Below, piece by piece: positions 17,630 through 27,124 of a stretch of 64,000 nucleotides of DNA (positions are counted from its first letter, which is position 1; every line of letters begins with the position of its first letter). This stretch comes from an uncultured Rhizobium sp. Lineage in GTDB: Bacteria; Pseudomonadota; Alphaproteobacteria; Rhizobiales; Rhizobiaceae. The stretch lies in the NCBI GenBank assembly GCA_945952045.1, contig CAMFHE010000009.1:83430-147429 (forward strand). Direction: 5' to 3'. Below the pieces are notes generated by a model, which saw only the letters and a program-made list of their open reading frames with translations, ran no database searches and was not told the DNA's origin. The position numbers were made by a program, and so were the translations under genes.

Positions 17630-19183
17630 ATGGCGAATGCCTCCATACGGCAGGATCGGCCAGAGCGCGCCACGCCTGGCCATGAGAGCGCAGCGCGACC
17701 GGCGATGGCGATGGCCATCCGCGCGCTGATGACGGTCGCCTGTGCGCTTGCCATCGTCGCCCTGCCGCTGATCGCCAATGCGGCCAGCACCATGCTCGGC
17801 ATGCTGGTCCTGGCCGCACTCGTCATCCCCTGCGCGCTCCTGTCGCCGGCAACGCTGGTCACAACCTTCTTCTGCGGCTTCATTTTCCAGAACACGATCG
17901 TCGGGATGCTGATGGACTGGGTCACGTCGAAGGCCGAGTTCGACATGATGCGCGCCTATAATTTCTTCACGGTTTGCCTGGCCTGGGCAACGATCGCCGC
18001 GAGGTTGCTGTCCGGCCGCCTGCCCTGCCCGCCAGCTCTCATGGTGTTTCTGAAGGCGACGGTCAGCGCGCTTGCCGTCATCGGCCTCTATTTCGTTCTC
18101 GGCTTTGCGCTTTACGGCACGCTCGCCATCGTCAATCTGCGCAACATCGCAACGCCGCTGCTGCTCTTCCAGATTTGCGTCGTGCTCTTCGCAACGGTGC
18201 CGCTGCGGCTCGGGCCGGAACTTTCGCTGGTCGGCCTGCTGCTGCTCTTTTGCGGTTATGCCGAATTCCTGTTTCGCAGCGACTGGCTGGCCCTGACCAA
18301 CGGCGTGACCTACTGGAATCTGGCCACCGGCCCGAACTGGGCAACGCTCGCCCTCGACAAGCAGGCCCGCGAAACGGGTCTCGTCGCCAGCGGCCTGCTC
18401 GACACGTTTCACATCACCCTGTTCAATTCACCGCTGTTTGCCGATCTCGGCATCATGATGCTGCGCATGTTCGGTCCGAACATGCATGCGATCAGCTTTG
18501 CCTATTGCCTCGCCTTCTTTTCGCTGTTCACGCTTTATCGCGGCCGTTTCCTGCAGGCGCTCGCCTTTTTCGTGCTTCTGATCCTCGCCAGCGCCAAGGG
18601 ACCGGTGCTGGTCTTTCTTCTGGCGGGAATGAGCTGGATCGTCTTTCAACTGTTCGGCAGCCGCATTGCGCTGACGCTTCATGCCATGGTCCTGGCGGTT
18701 TACGCGGCAAGCGGCGTGGTTCTCGGCCTGAGCATCGGCGATTTCCATGTGCTCGGACTGATGGCGGGGATCGCCGATTTCGTCACCAATCCCCTGGGGC
18801 GCGGTATCGGCGCGGGCGGAAACCTGTCGCCGCTGTTCTTCACCATCAACTGGTATGAGGCGCAAGCCGTCGGACGAACGCCTTTTCCGGTCGAAAGCTC
18901 AGTCGGCGTCCTGCTCTATCAGATGGGCGTCGCCGCCTTTCTGGTCATCGGCGTCTATGCCTGGATCGCGCTGCGGCTGCTCGCCTTGGCGCGCTGGACG
19001 CGCAATGCCCTGCACGCATCCTTCGCCTTTGCGCTCATGGCGCTGATCGTCAACGGACTGTTCCAGGAAGAGGCCTATTTCGCGCCGCTGGCATTGTCGA
19101 TATACATGGCGTTGACTGGAATGATGCTTGGCGCCGGCGTGCGCACCGGCGCGATCGGCAATCCGGATTTTACGGTTAAATAG
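17630..19183 (+). CDS. Multi-TM Wzy/O-antigen ligase-like membrane protein
   Basis: About 10-12 hydrophobic segments; FVTNPLGRGIGAGGN loop resembling Wzy/WaaL-family periplasmic loop. Confidence 0.65.
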   Translation: MANASIRQDRPERATPGHESAARPAMAMAIRALMTVACALAIVALPLIANAASTMLGMLVLAALVIPCALLSPATLVTTFFCGFIFQNTIVGMLMDWVTSKAEFDMMRAYNFFTVCLAWATIAARLLSGRLPCPPALMVFLKATVSALAVIGLYFVLGFALYGTLAIVNLRNIATPLLLFQICVVLFATVPLRLGPELSLVGLLLLFCGYAEFLFRSDWLALTNGVTYWNLATGPNWATLALDKQARETGLVASGLLDTFHITLFNSPLFADLGIMMLRMFGPNMHAISFAYCLAFFSLFTLYRGRFLQALAFFVLLILASAKGPVLVFLLAGMSWIVFQLFGSRIALTLHAMVLAVYAASGVVLGLSIGDFHVLGLMAGIADFVTNPLGRGIGAGGNLSPLFFTINWYEAQAVGRTPFPVESSVGVLLYQMGVAAFLVIGVYAWIALRLLALARWTRNALHASFAFALMALIVNGLFQEEAYFAPLALSIYMALTGMMLGAGVRTGAIGNPDFTVK

Positions 19184-19373
19184 AAGCCATCTCCTGGCTA
19201 TAATAGATATTGGACGGTTATTTTAAGCCAATCTTTCCGGTTTTGGCGTTTGCATGAACGATAAGCTGAGCGCCCGGACTGTTTCGGAGAGGCCGCACGC
19301 AGCAAACGGGACTATAAGAGGCGCAATGATCCGCGGGGGTTCGTGGCGATGCGCCGTTGGGAGTTGAAACCTC

Positions 19374-20561
19374 ATGTCGGCTCGTGGCGCGACACGCCCA
19401 AAACGCCTGCTGTTTGTCCAGACGCAAGCGGAAATGGCGGGTGCACAAGAGATCTCACGCATTCTGGGCGACGGCCTTTCGCGGCCGGGCCCGGAAGGCG
19501 AGCCGGCCTATGACGTGCATCACCTTTTTCTCTACCGCAAATCCGCCGGCTGCGACGATTTTCCGAACGCCCATTTCGCCGCACGGGAGCGACCGGGAAA
19601 TCCGCTCGCCAAGGCCGTCTTCTTTACCCGCCTTGCGCTGATGATGCGCAAGATCGGCGCCGATGTCGTCCTGCCGTTCCAGCATTACGGCAATATCGTC
19701 GCCGGACCGATCGCCCGCCTCGTCGGCACGCGCCGCATCATCGCCAATCATGTCTCTGCGCCAGCGACGATCAGCGGCACGGTGCGGCGCATCGACCGGT
19801 TGCTTGGGCTCGCTGGCGCCTATGATGTGATGACGGTCAATTCGCAGGCCACCTGGCGCGATTACATGGCCTATCCCGAGCGATATCGCCGCCGCATCGT
19901 GCATGTCCCGCATGGTTTCGCACGCAAGACGACGACGCTCGACAAGATCGCCGCCCGCCGCCAACTCGGCCTGCCGGAGACGGCGACGCTGCTCGGAACG
20001 GTCGCGCGCCTGCATCCCCTGAAACGCATCGATCTCGCCATGAAGCTCCTGCCCGGCAATCCGGACCTGCATCTGGCGATTGCCGGCCAGGGGCCGGATG
20101 CGGAGCGGCTGCACGCCGTCGCAGCAACGCTCGGCATCCGAGACAGGGTGCACTTCCTCGGCGAACGCCGCCCGGAGGAAATCGGCATTCTCCTCGCATC
20201 CCTTGATGTCTTCGTCTTCCCGAGCGAAGCCGAAACCTTCGGTCTGGCTGCGGTCGAGGCCGCCGATGCCGGCATACCGGTCGTTTCTCACGACATGCCC
20301 GTCATGCGTGAAGTGCTGCAGGTGGATGGCGTCGCCTGCGCGCTGTTTGCCGATGCCGCCGATACCGGAGCCTTCGAGGCACAGGTGCGGACCTTGTTGA
20401 GCGATCGCGGCGAATATGACCGGTTTGCCACGCTTGGCCGGCGGCTTGGCGCGCTGCATTCGCTGGACGCCATGGTCGCCAGCTATCGCGCGCTCATCGA
20501 GGGGCGGATTGCCGGTGGACAACCACGGCATCGCCCCATGCCTGCGGAGGAAGCGGCATGA
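19374..20561 (+). CDS. GT4-type glycosyltransferase
   Basis: GTVARLHPLKRIDLAMKLL, LAIAGQGPDAERL, DVFVFPSEAETFGLAAVEAADAGIPVVSHDMPVMREVL. Confidence 0.9.
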   Translation: MSARGATRPKRLLFVQTQAEMAGAQEISRILGDGLSRPGPEGEPAYDVHHLFLYRKSAGCDDFPNAHFAARERPGNPLAKAVFFTRLALMMRKIGADVVLPFQHYGNIVAGPIARLVGTRRIIANHVSAPATISGTVRRIDRLLGLAGAYDVMTVNSQATWRDYMAYPERYRRRIVHVPHGFARKTTTLDKIAARRQLGLPETATLLGTVARLHPLKRIDLAMKLLPGNPDLHLAIAGQGPDAERLHAVAATLGIRDRVHFLGERRPEEIGILLASLDVFVFPSEAETFGLAAVEAADAGIPVVSHDMPVMREVLQVDGVACALFADAADTGAFEAQVRTLLSDRGEYDRFATLGRRLGALHSLDAMVASYRALIEGRIAGGQPRHRPMPAEEAA

Positions 20562-22171
20562 ACGTCCCGCCGCAGTTTTCGCGCATTGCCATTCTCGTCG
20601 AGCGGGATGCGCTTTCCCACTGGATCATGGCGCTCGCCAAGGCGCTGGAAAGCCGCATCGGCGCCGAGATCGGGGTTGTCGTCAGCGATCTCGACGGCGG
20701 ATCGAACGAGCCGGCCTTCGGCACGCTGCTCAGCCTGGAAACGCTGGTGCTGCGGCGCGGGCGCGCCTGCTGGTCCGATCGCATCACTCCCGATTGCCTG
20801 GGAAAATATCGCCAACGCGCAATCGGCAATGCCGACCTGATCATCGATCTGACCGCCGCCGGCATCGCGTCGCCGTCGATCCCGATCCTGCGCCCCTCGT
20901 TTCAGGATCGGCTGGGAGAAACCGGCCTCGCCGGCCTGCTCTTGCTCGGCATCACTCCCGAAATCGTCGTGGAACGGATCGATCCCGGCGAGGATGCCCC
21001 CAGGGAACTGGCGCATGGCGTCGCGTCTCTCGAAGCGGCGAACGGCATCGGCGGCGGCATGGAGGCCGTGTGGTCGCGATTGCTGCTGATGTTCAGCGCC
21101 GTTCTCAGCGGACAAGGCATGGTTTCGCCGATGCGCGAAACCTTGCAACAGCCGGCGCGCGCCGTGCGTCGGCGCGATCTCGTGCGCTACAGCGCCAAGA
21201 TGCTGGCCACGACGGCCGCCCGCGCCGCCTATCGCCTGTGTTTCCATGGCCCCCACTGGCGGATTGGCTGGCGCATCACCGATGCCGCCAACGATGTCTG
21301 GAGCCGGCGCGATCTGGCGGGCGCCACCTGGAACGTGCTGCGCGATCCGGTCGATCATTTTTATGCCGATCCGTTTCCGTTCATCCGCGACTCCAGGCGC
21401 TTCATCTTCTTCGAGGCGCTGGATCATCGCACCCAGAAAGGCATCATCGCCTGCACCGCCTTCGGCGAGGACGGCAAGCCGGGACCGGTCATTCCGATCA
21501 TCGAGGAACCGTGGCACCTGTCCTATCCTTTCGTCTTCGAAGCCGAAGGCGCGATCTGGATGATTCCGGAATCCTCGCTGAGCGGCCAGATCACGCTCTA
21601 TCGCGCCGCCGATTTTCCCTTGCGCTGGGAGCGCCACGCGACGCTGATCGACAATGTCGAGGCGGCGGATGCGACCATCGTGTCCCATGGCGGCAAGCTG
21701 TGGATGTTTGCCGTCACACGCGAGGATATCGGGGGCTATTCCGATACGCTGGCGATCTGGATGGCCGATCGCCTCGCCGGCCCATGGCGGCCGCATGGCG
21801 GCAATCCGGTGTTGATCCATGACCGTATGGCGAGACCCGCCGGCAACATGCTGCATCGCGGCGGAGCGCTTCTTCGCCCCGTGCAGGATTGCCGCAACGG
21901 CTATGGCGCGGGTCTTGGGCTCGCGCGCATCACCCGGCTCGACGAGGAACATTTCGAGCAGGTCGTCGAGACATGGTTGAAGCCCGGCCCCGGCTGGCCG
22001 GGGCGCAAGCTGCACACGCTGAACCGTTTCGGCGATCTCGAAGTCATCGATGGCGGCGTCTTCCGGCCCAAATGGGAACGCGCCGCGCGTTTCATCGACC
22101 GCATTTACGATCCCGTCCGCCATGGCGCCGACAGGCCCGGCCTGAACGCGCCGCAAACCGTCAGGGCCTGA
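20558..22171 (+). CDS. Formyltransferase-like/GINT1-like (glucosamine inositolphosphorylceramide transferase 1 N-terminal-type) protein
   Basis: ATGA overlap with GT; C-terminal region FYADPFPFIRDSRRFIFFEAL, EEPWHLSYPFVFEAEGAIWMIPESS, WERHATLIDNVEAADATI typical of five-bladed GINT1/GH43-like domain. Confidence 0.65.
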   Translation: MNVPPQFSRIAILVERDALSHWIMALAKALESRIGAEIGVVVSDLDGGSNEPAFGTLLSLETLVLRRGRACWSDRITPDCLGKYRQRAIGNADLIIDLTAAGIASPSIPILRPSFQDRLGETGLAGLLLLGITPEIVVERIDPGEDAPRELAHGVASLEAANGIGGGMEAVWSRLLLMFSAVLSGQGMVSPMRETLQQPARAVRRRDLVRYSAKMLATTAARAAYRLCFHGPHWRIGWRITDAANDVWSRRDLAGATWNVLRDPVDHFYADPFPFIRDSRRFIFFEALDHRTQKGIIACTAFGEDGKPGPVIPIIEEPWHLSYPFVFEAEGAIWMIPESSLSGQITLYRAADFPLRWERHATLIDNVEAADATIVSHGGKLWMFAVTREDIGGYSDTLAIWMADRLAGPWRPHGGNPVLIHDRMARPAGNMLHRGGALLRPVQDCRNGYGAGLGLARITRLDEEHFEQVVETWLKPGPGWPGRKLHTLNRFGDLEVIDGGVFRPKWERAARFIDRIYDPVRHGADRPGLNAPQTVRA

Positions 22172-23291
22172 CGCCTCCATCCAGCGCCTGGATGACCTCG
22201 GCGTCCGGCATGTGGGTTTGCGGATCCATCAGGCTGAAGCCGTCCTGAAAATCCCAATGCGTCCAGCCGATGCAGCGCTCACGCGCGAGGTCGCCAACCA
22301 GACCCAGCCAGGCAAGACGTGACTTGCGCGGCGCCTCAAAAGTCAGAACCCCGAACTCATTGACGATAACGGGCCGGTCGTAACGCTTCGCCCATCCGGC
22401 CATGGTGTCGAAGGCTGCGGTTACCAGGGCCTTGTCCCAGGGCTTTTCAAGCGAGCGCGTCAACAGTTGCGCCGACTTGTCATGACCGGCCGCATTCAAC
22501 TGCGCGATCTGCTCGCGCACGACAGGCGTTTTCAGCGTTGCCGGAAATGGCAGGCCCTTGAGGAACCGCAAGGGATCATCCGCCGCGCCCCAGTTCAAAC
22601 CCTGATGCGTAAAGGCGAAGGGATCGTAATAGTGGATGGCGTAGACGATGTTGCGATCGGAAAACGGCGTCATGCCGCCCAACATCTCATGCCGCTGCGG
22701 CCCGGAGGGGCCAACGATGATCGTGTGTTCGGGCAGATCGACGCGAAGTTGCCGGATCAGCCGGTCCGCGGTTCGCATCCACACGGCCTGATCGATATCC
22801 GGCTCGTTGAGCAATTCGATGGCGACCTTTTTCGGATCGAGGCTGCGCGCCACCGGCATCAGGCGTTTCCACAGGGTCGAAAGTCTTTGAAAGCCGCCGT
22901 CCGGATCGCTGGCGAATTGCGGCCCGATCTCGCCGCCGGCATGCAGGTCGAGCGAAACGGCATAGCCAAGGCTGATCAGGAAGATGGACTGGTCGTAGAT
23001 CGCCGAAAGATAGGCGGCGGCATCCTTATCCTCCAGCCATCGGTGATCGATCGGCAGGCGGATATGGGTGAAGTTTTCGCCACGCAAGGCCCGCAATTGC
23101 TGCAAGGTGGGATGGCGCGCGGCATCCGCCTCGTCCCAGCCGGTCAGGTTCACGCCGCGTTGCAGGGCCTGCAACAACGCGGGATTGGGAAAATCCGGCA
23201 AGGCGCACTCCGCCGCCCGCGCCGGCACCGCCAGCGGCATCGTGCAAAGAGCGAGCGCGAAGATCCTAGTCAGAATTGCGAAGCAGGGCAT
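22161..23291 (-). CDS. Secreted GH5-type glycoside hydrolase (cellulase family)
   Basis: Signal peptide (FALALCTMPLAVPARA); RGVNLTGWDEAD, THIRLPIDHRW, IELLNEPD (acid/base), VIVNEFGVL (nucleophile), GWTHWDFQDGFSL. Confidence 0.88.
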   Translation of the reverse strand: MPCFAILTRIFALALCTMPLAVPARAAECALPDFPNPALLQALQRGVNLTGWDEADAARHPTLQQLRALRGENFTHIRLPIDHRWLEDKDAAAYLSAIYDQSIFLISLGYAVSLDLHAGGEIGPQFASDPDGGFQRLSTLWKRLMPVARSLDPKKVAIELLNEPDIDQAVWMRTADRLIRQLRVDLPEHTIIVGPSGPQRHEMLGGMTPFSDRNIVYAIHYYDPFAFTHQGLNWGAADDPLRFLKGLPFPATLKTPVVREQIAQLNAAGHDKSAQLLTRSLEKPWDKALVTAAFDTMAGWAKRYDRPVIVNEFGVLTFEAPRKSRLAWLGLVGDLARERCIGWTHWDFQDGFSLMDPQTHMPDAEVIQALDGGVRP

Positions 23292-24072
23292 AGATCGCGA
23301 CCGGATTGGTGACGAGGTAGCGCCGGACCAGCCGACGCGGCTCCAGACACATGCGATGCAACCATTCCAGCCCCGCCTGCTGCATCCATAGTGGCGCGCG
23401 CGCATTCTTGCCCGACAGGAAATCGAACAGGCCGCCGGATGTCTTGACCACGCCGACGCCTGTCAACCGGTCGAGATTGCGCTTGACGAAGGCCTGTTCC
23501 AGTGGAAAACCGAGACCTACCCAAAGGATATCCGGCCGCGCCTCGCGGATTTCGGCGACCACCGCCTCTTCCTCGTCGGGCGAAAAATAGCCGTGGCGAC
23601 GGCCGGAGAAGATCAAGGCCGGATAGGCGGCGCGCATCGCATCGACGGCGCGGCGGTTGATCTCTTCGGTGCCACCGAGAAAATAGAAGGAAATGCCTTG
23701 GCGTTCGGCGCGGCGCGCAACGGCGTGAACGAGATCGGTGGTCGCCACCCGCTCGCTCAAAGGCCTGGACGAGCGCATGCGTGAAATCATCACCATCGGC
23801 ATGCCGTCGGCATGGATTTCGTCGGCCTCATGCATCAAGGCCCTAAGACCGGCGTCGGATCGGCACATGGCGATCACCTGGCCGTTGGCCGAAGTGGAAT
23901 AGTGCGGGCGATCGCTTCCGCCGCGTGCGGCAAGCGCCCGCGCGACAAAACCCTCGGCGGCGGCGTCCATGGATATCTGCGCGATTTGCAGACCACCCAG
24001 AAGCACGGTCGGGCAGCGGGGTACCGCTCCTGTCAATCCGATCTCCTCCTTTGCGGCGGGCAACATCATTTC
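23266..24072 (-). CDS. WecG/TagA/CpsF (GT26) family glycosyltransferase
   Basis: STSANGQVIAMCRSDAGLRALMHEADEIHADGMPMV; FYFLGGTEEINRRAVDAMRAAYP; DILWVGLGFPLEQAFVKRN; start uncertain. Confidence 0.88.
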   Translation of the reverse strand, partial: EMMLPAAKEEIGLTGAVPRCPTVLLGGLQIAQISMDAAAEGFVARALAARGGSDRPHYSTSANGQVIAMCRSDAGLRALMHEADEIHADGMPMVMISRMRSSRPLSERVATTDLVHAVARRAERQGISFYFLGGTEEINRRAVDAMRAAYPALIFSGRRHGYFSPDEEEAVVAEIREARPDILWVGLGFPLEQAFVKRNLDRLTGVGVVKTSGGLFDFLSGKNARAPLWMQQAGLEWLHRMCLEPRRLVRRYLVTNPVAIYALLRNSD

Positions 24073-24492
24073 AACTTTCCACGCAGAGTAGCCGTATCGT
24101 TTCAACTCAGGTTTGAACAATACAGCCTGCGGCACGTCGGAGACAAACCCGCTTGCCTTCAATGGTTAATTTTGATGTGGCGCGTCATGAATGCGATTAA
24201 CGCCTGACGAAAATGCAATCGATTCGGGCCACCGTGCGTCATAACAGCACAGAAAATTGCACGGAAGCGGGCCGAAGCATGGGCGTTCGCCGCCGGTTTG
24301 CGTCATTCTACCATTGAAAAATTCGCTGCGCGAGCGGCAGTTTAGGAAGTCTTTACCATGCACTTCCCGGTGACGGCGTGCGTGTTCTTCACGCTGGTCG
24401 GAACCGCAATGCGAGAATGTCGCAGACAGGCTTCAATTCCTTTTGGACTGGCCCTAGAATTCCGCCAACATCTTAAATGGGGTTTGAGAAGC

Positions 24493-27054
24493 ATGGCAGA
24501 GTTTCCGCAAAAGGCGAAAGTCGTCATCATCGGCGCGGGCGGCATCGTCGGCGCTTCTATCGCACATCACCTGATCGAGCGTGGATGGGACGATATCGTC
24601 GCCATCGACAAGTCCGGCATACCGACCGATATCGGCTCGACGGCGCACGCCTCCGACTTCTGCTACACCACCAGCCACGATTACCTGTCGGTCTGGACCA
24701 CGCAGTATTCCATCGATTTCTACGAGAAGATGGGCCACTACGCCCGCATCGGCGGTCTGGAAGTGGTGCGCACAGGCGACGACACCTGGATGGAAGAGAT
24801 CAAGCGCAAGCTGTCCTCCGCCAAGGCCTTCGGCACCCGCGCACATTACGTCTCGCCGGCCGAGATCAAGAAGATGTTCCCGCTGATCGAGGAAGATCAG
24901 GTGATGGGCGGCATGTTCGACCCCGATGCCGGCCTCGTCATCCCGCGCTCGCAGACAGTCTCCGGAAAGCTGATCGACGCCGCCGAAAAGACCGGCAAGC
25001 TGCAAGCCTTCGCCAATACGCCCGCCCAGTCGCTGATCGTCGAGAACGGCCGCATCAAGGGTGTCGTCACCCATCGCGGCACGATCATGGCCGACCACGT
25101 CGTCGTCTGCGCCGGCCTCTGGGGCCGCCTGATCGCCGAAATGGTCGGCGAAGACCTGCCGGTCATGCCGGTCGACCACCCGCTGACCTTCTTCGGTCCG
25201 TACAACGAGTTCGAAGGCACCGGCAAGGAAATCGGCTATCCGCTGCTGCGCGACCAGGGCAACTCCGCCTATATGCGCGACACCGGCGACCCGAAGACCA
25301 CCGAGGGCGGCCAGATCGAATGGGGGTATTACGAGACGGACAATCCGCGCCTCTGCCATCCGCGCGACCTGCTGGAAAAGCATGAGGCCCGCCTGTCGCC
25401 CTCGCAGCGCGATCTGGAGATGGAACAGATCCTCGCGCCGCTCGAACGCGCCATGGAACTGACGCCGATCCTCGGCGAACTCGGCTACAACGAAGGCCAT
25501 TCCTTCAACGGCTTGCTGCAGGTCTCGGCCGGCGGCGGCGCTTCCTGCGGCGAGAGCCAGAAGGTGCGTGGCCTTTGGTATTGCGTCGCCATCTGGGTCA
25601 AGGACGGCCCCGGCTACGGCAAGCTGATCGCCGACTGGATGACCGACGGCCGCACGGAGATCGACCATGCCTCGATCGACTATGCACGCTTCTATCCGCA
25701 CCAGCTGACGGAAGAATTCATCGAAAACCGCTGCCGCGAAGCCGCCCAGAAGATCTACTTCCCGGCGATCCATCCGCGCGAACCCTATGCCACCAGCCGC
25801 AATGTCAAGCGCTCGCCCTTCAACGCGCGCGAGAAGGAGCTCGGCGGCTACTTCATGGAACTCGGCGGCTGGGAACGCGCCCATGGCTACGCCGCCAACG
25901 AGCATCTGCTGGAAAAATACGGCGACCGCGTACCGGTGCGTGAAAACGAATGGGACAACCGCCATTTCTGGCGCGTCTCCAATGCCGAACATCTGGCGAT
26001 GAGCGAGGATTGCGGCATCGTCAACCTCTCGCATTTCCACATGGTCGACATCGAAGGCCCCGATCATGTCGAGCTGCTGGAATGGCTCTGCGCCGCCAAG
26101 ATCGGCGGTGACGCCAATATCGGCAAGGGCATCTACACCCACTTCCTCGACGACGAGGGCATGGTGCGCGCCGACTTCACCGTCTTCCGCATGGCCGACC
26201 GTTGCCGCCTGGTCAACGGCGCCGATGCCGGCCCGCGCGACTTCCACTACATGAAGCGCGTCGCCGAGGATCGCGGCCTCGACGTCACCATTACCGACGT
26301 CTCGGAAAACTTCATCACCATCGGCATCTGGGGCCCGAACGCCCGCGAGACGCTGAAGAAGGTGGTTGCCGACCCGGCCGGCCTCGATATCGAAAACTTC
26401 GCCTTCGCAGCGATCAAGCAGATCGAGATCGCCGGCAAGCCGGTCGCCGCCTTCCGCATTTCCTATGTCGGCGAGCAGGGCTGGGAACTGCACATGAAAT
26501 ACGAGGACGGCCTTGCCGTCTGGGATGCGCTGCGCTCCACCGGCGTCATGGCCTTCGGCGTCGAGACCTATGCGAACTCGCGCCGCATGGAAAAGAGCCT
26601 GCGCCTGCAGAACGCCGATCTTCTGACCCAGTACAACCTGATCGAGGCCGATCTTGCCCGTCCGAAGGTCAAGGACGCCGATTTCCGCGGCAAGGCCAAG
26701 CATCTGGAATACAAGGCCCGCGACCATCAGCCGGCCATGCTCTGCACGCTGGTCATGACCGAAAACACCGATGCCAAGGGCGTGAAGCGGTATCCGGTCG
26801 GCTCGCTGCCGGTCATCGATCCGGAAACCGGCGCGGTGCTGGTCGACGAACTCGGCCGCCGCTCCTACACGACCTCGATCGCCTTCGGCCCGACCATCGG
26901 CAAGAACATCGCGCTCGCCTACCTGCCCTGGTCGCATTGCCAGGTCGGCCGCAAGCTTGAGGTCGAATATTTCGCCGAGACCTATCCGGTCGAGGTGGTC
27001 TCCATCGGCTACAAGCCGCTCTACGACCCGGAAAACCTCAAGCCCCGCACCTGA
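24493..27054 (+). CDS. FAD-dependent oxidoreductase/GcvT fusion (dimethylglycine/sarcosine dehydrogenase-like)
   Basis: KVVIIGAGGIVGASIAHHLIERGWDDIVAIDK N-terminal Rossmann motif; C-terminal GcvT-like region (YVGEQGWELHMKYEDGLAVWDAL). Confidence 0.92.
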   Translation: MAEFPQKAKVVIIGAGGIVGASIAHHLIERGWDDIVAIDKSGIPTDIGSTAHASDFCYTTSHDYLSVWTTQYSIDFYEKMGHYARIGGLEVVRTGDDTWMEEIKRKLSSAKAFGTRAHYVSPAEIKKMFPLIEEDQVMGGMFDPDAGLVIPRSQTVSGKLIDAAEKTGKLQAFANTPAQSLIVENGRIKGVVTHRGTIMADHVVVCAGLWGRLIAEMVGEDLPVMPVDHPLTFFGPYNEFEGTGKEIGYPLLRDQGNSAYMRDTGDPKTTEGGQIEWGYYETDNPRLCHPRDLLEKHEARLSPSQRDLEMEQILAPLERAMELTPILGELGYNEGHSFNGLLQVSAGGGASCGESQKVRGLWYCVAIWVKDGPGYGKLIADWMTDGRTEIDHASIDYARFYPHQLTEEFIENRCREAAQKIYFPAIHPREPYATSRNVKRSPFNAREKELGGYFMELGGWERAHGYAANEHLLEKYGDRVPVRENEWDNRHFWRVSNAEHLAMSEDCGIVNLSHFHMVDIEGPDHVELLEWLCAAKIGGDANIGKGIYTHFLDDEGMVRADFTVFRMADRCRLVNGADAGPRDFHYMKRVAEDRGLDVTITDVSENFITIGIWGPNARETLKKVVADPAGLDIENFAFAAIKQIEIAGKPVAAFRISYVGEQGWELHMKYEDGLAVWDALRSTGVMAFGVETYANSRRMEKSLRLQNADLLTQYNLIEADLARPKVKDADFRGKAKHLEYKARDHQPAMLCTLVMTENTDAKGVKRYPVGSLPVIDPETGAVLVDELGRRSYTTSIAFGPTIGKNIALAYLPWSHCQVGRKLEVEYFAETYPVEVVSIGYKPLYDPENLKPRT

Positions 27055-27079
27055 TCGGGCCGGGCTATCGAACATCCAG

Positions 27080-27109
27080 AAGCGTCCGCCGCAAGGCGGG
27101 CGCTTTTTT
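27080..27109 (+). terminator. Rho-independent terminator after the oxidoreductase gene
   Basis: AAGCGTCCGCC-GCAA-GGCGGGCGCTT 11-bp stem (one G-U) followed by TTTT, 25 bp after stop. Confidence 0.9.
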
Positions 27110-27124
27110 CATGGGACATGTGGC

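Noticed and set aside
24232-24264. CCGTGC...GCACGG inverted repeat upstream of the oxidoreductase, considered as a riboswitch-like element
   Set aside because: Arms only 6 bp with long AT-rich loop; no glycine riboswitch-like core recognised.
24358-24492. N-terminal extension of the FAD/GcvT oxidoreductase
   Set aside because: FAD-binding Rossmann motif begins immediately after ATG 24493; extension has no family resemblance.
24454-27075. 873-aa minus-strand ORF antisense to FAD/GcvT oxidoreductase
   Set aside because: Same codon-bias mirror artefact; plus strand is an unmistakable oxidoreductase with terminator.
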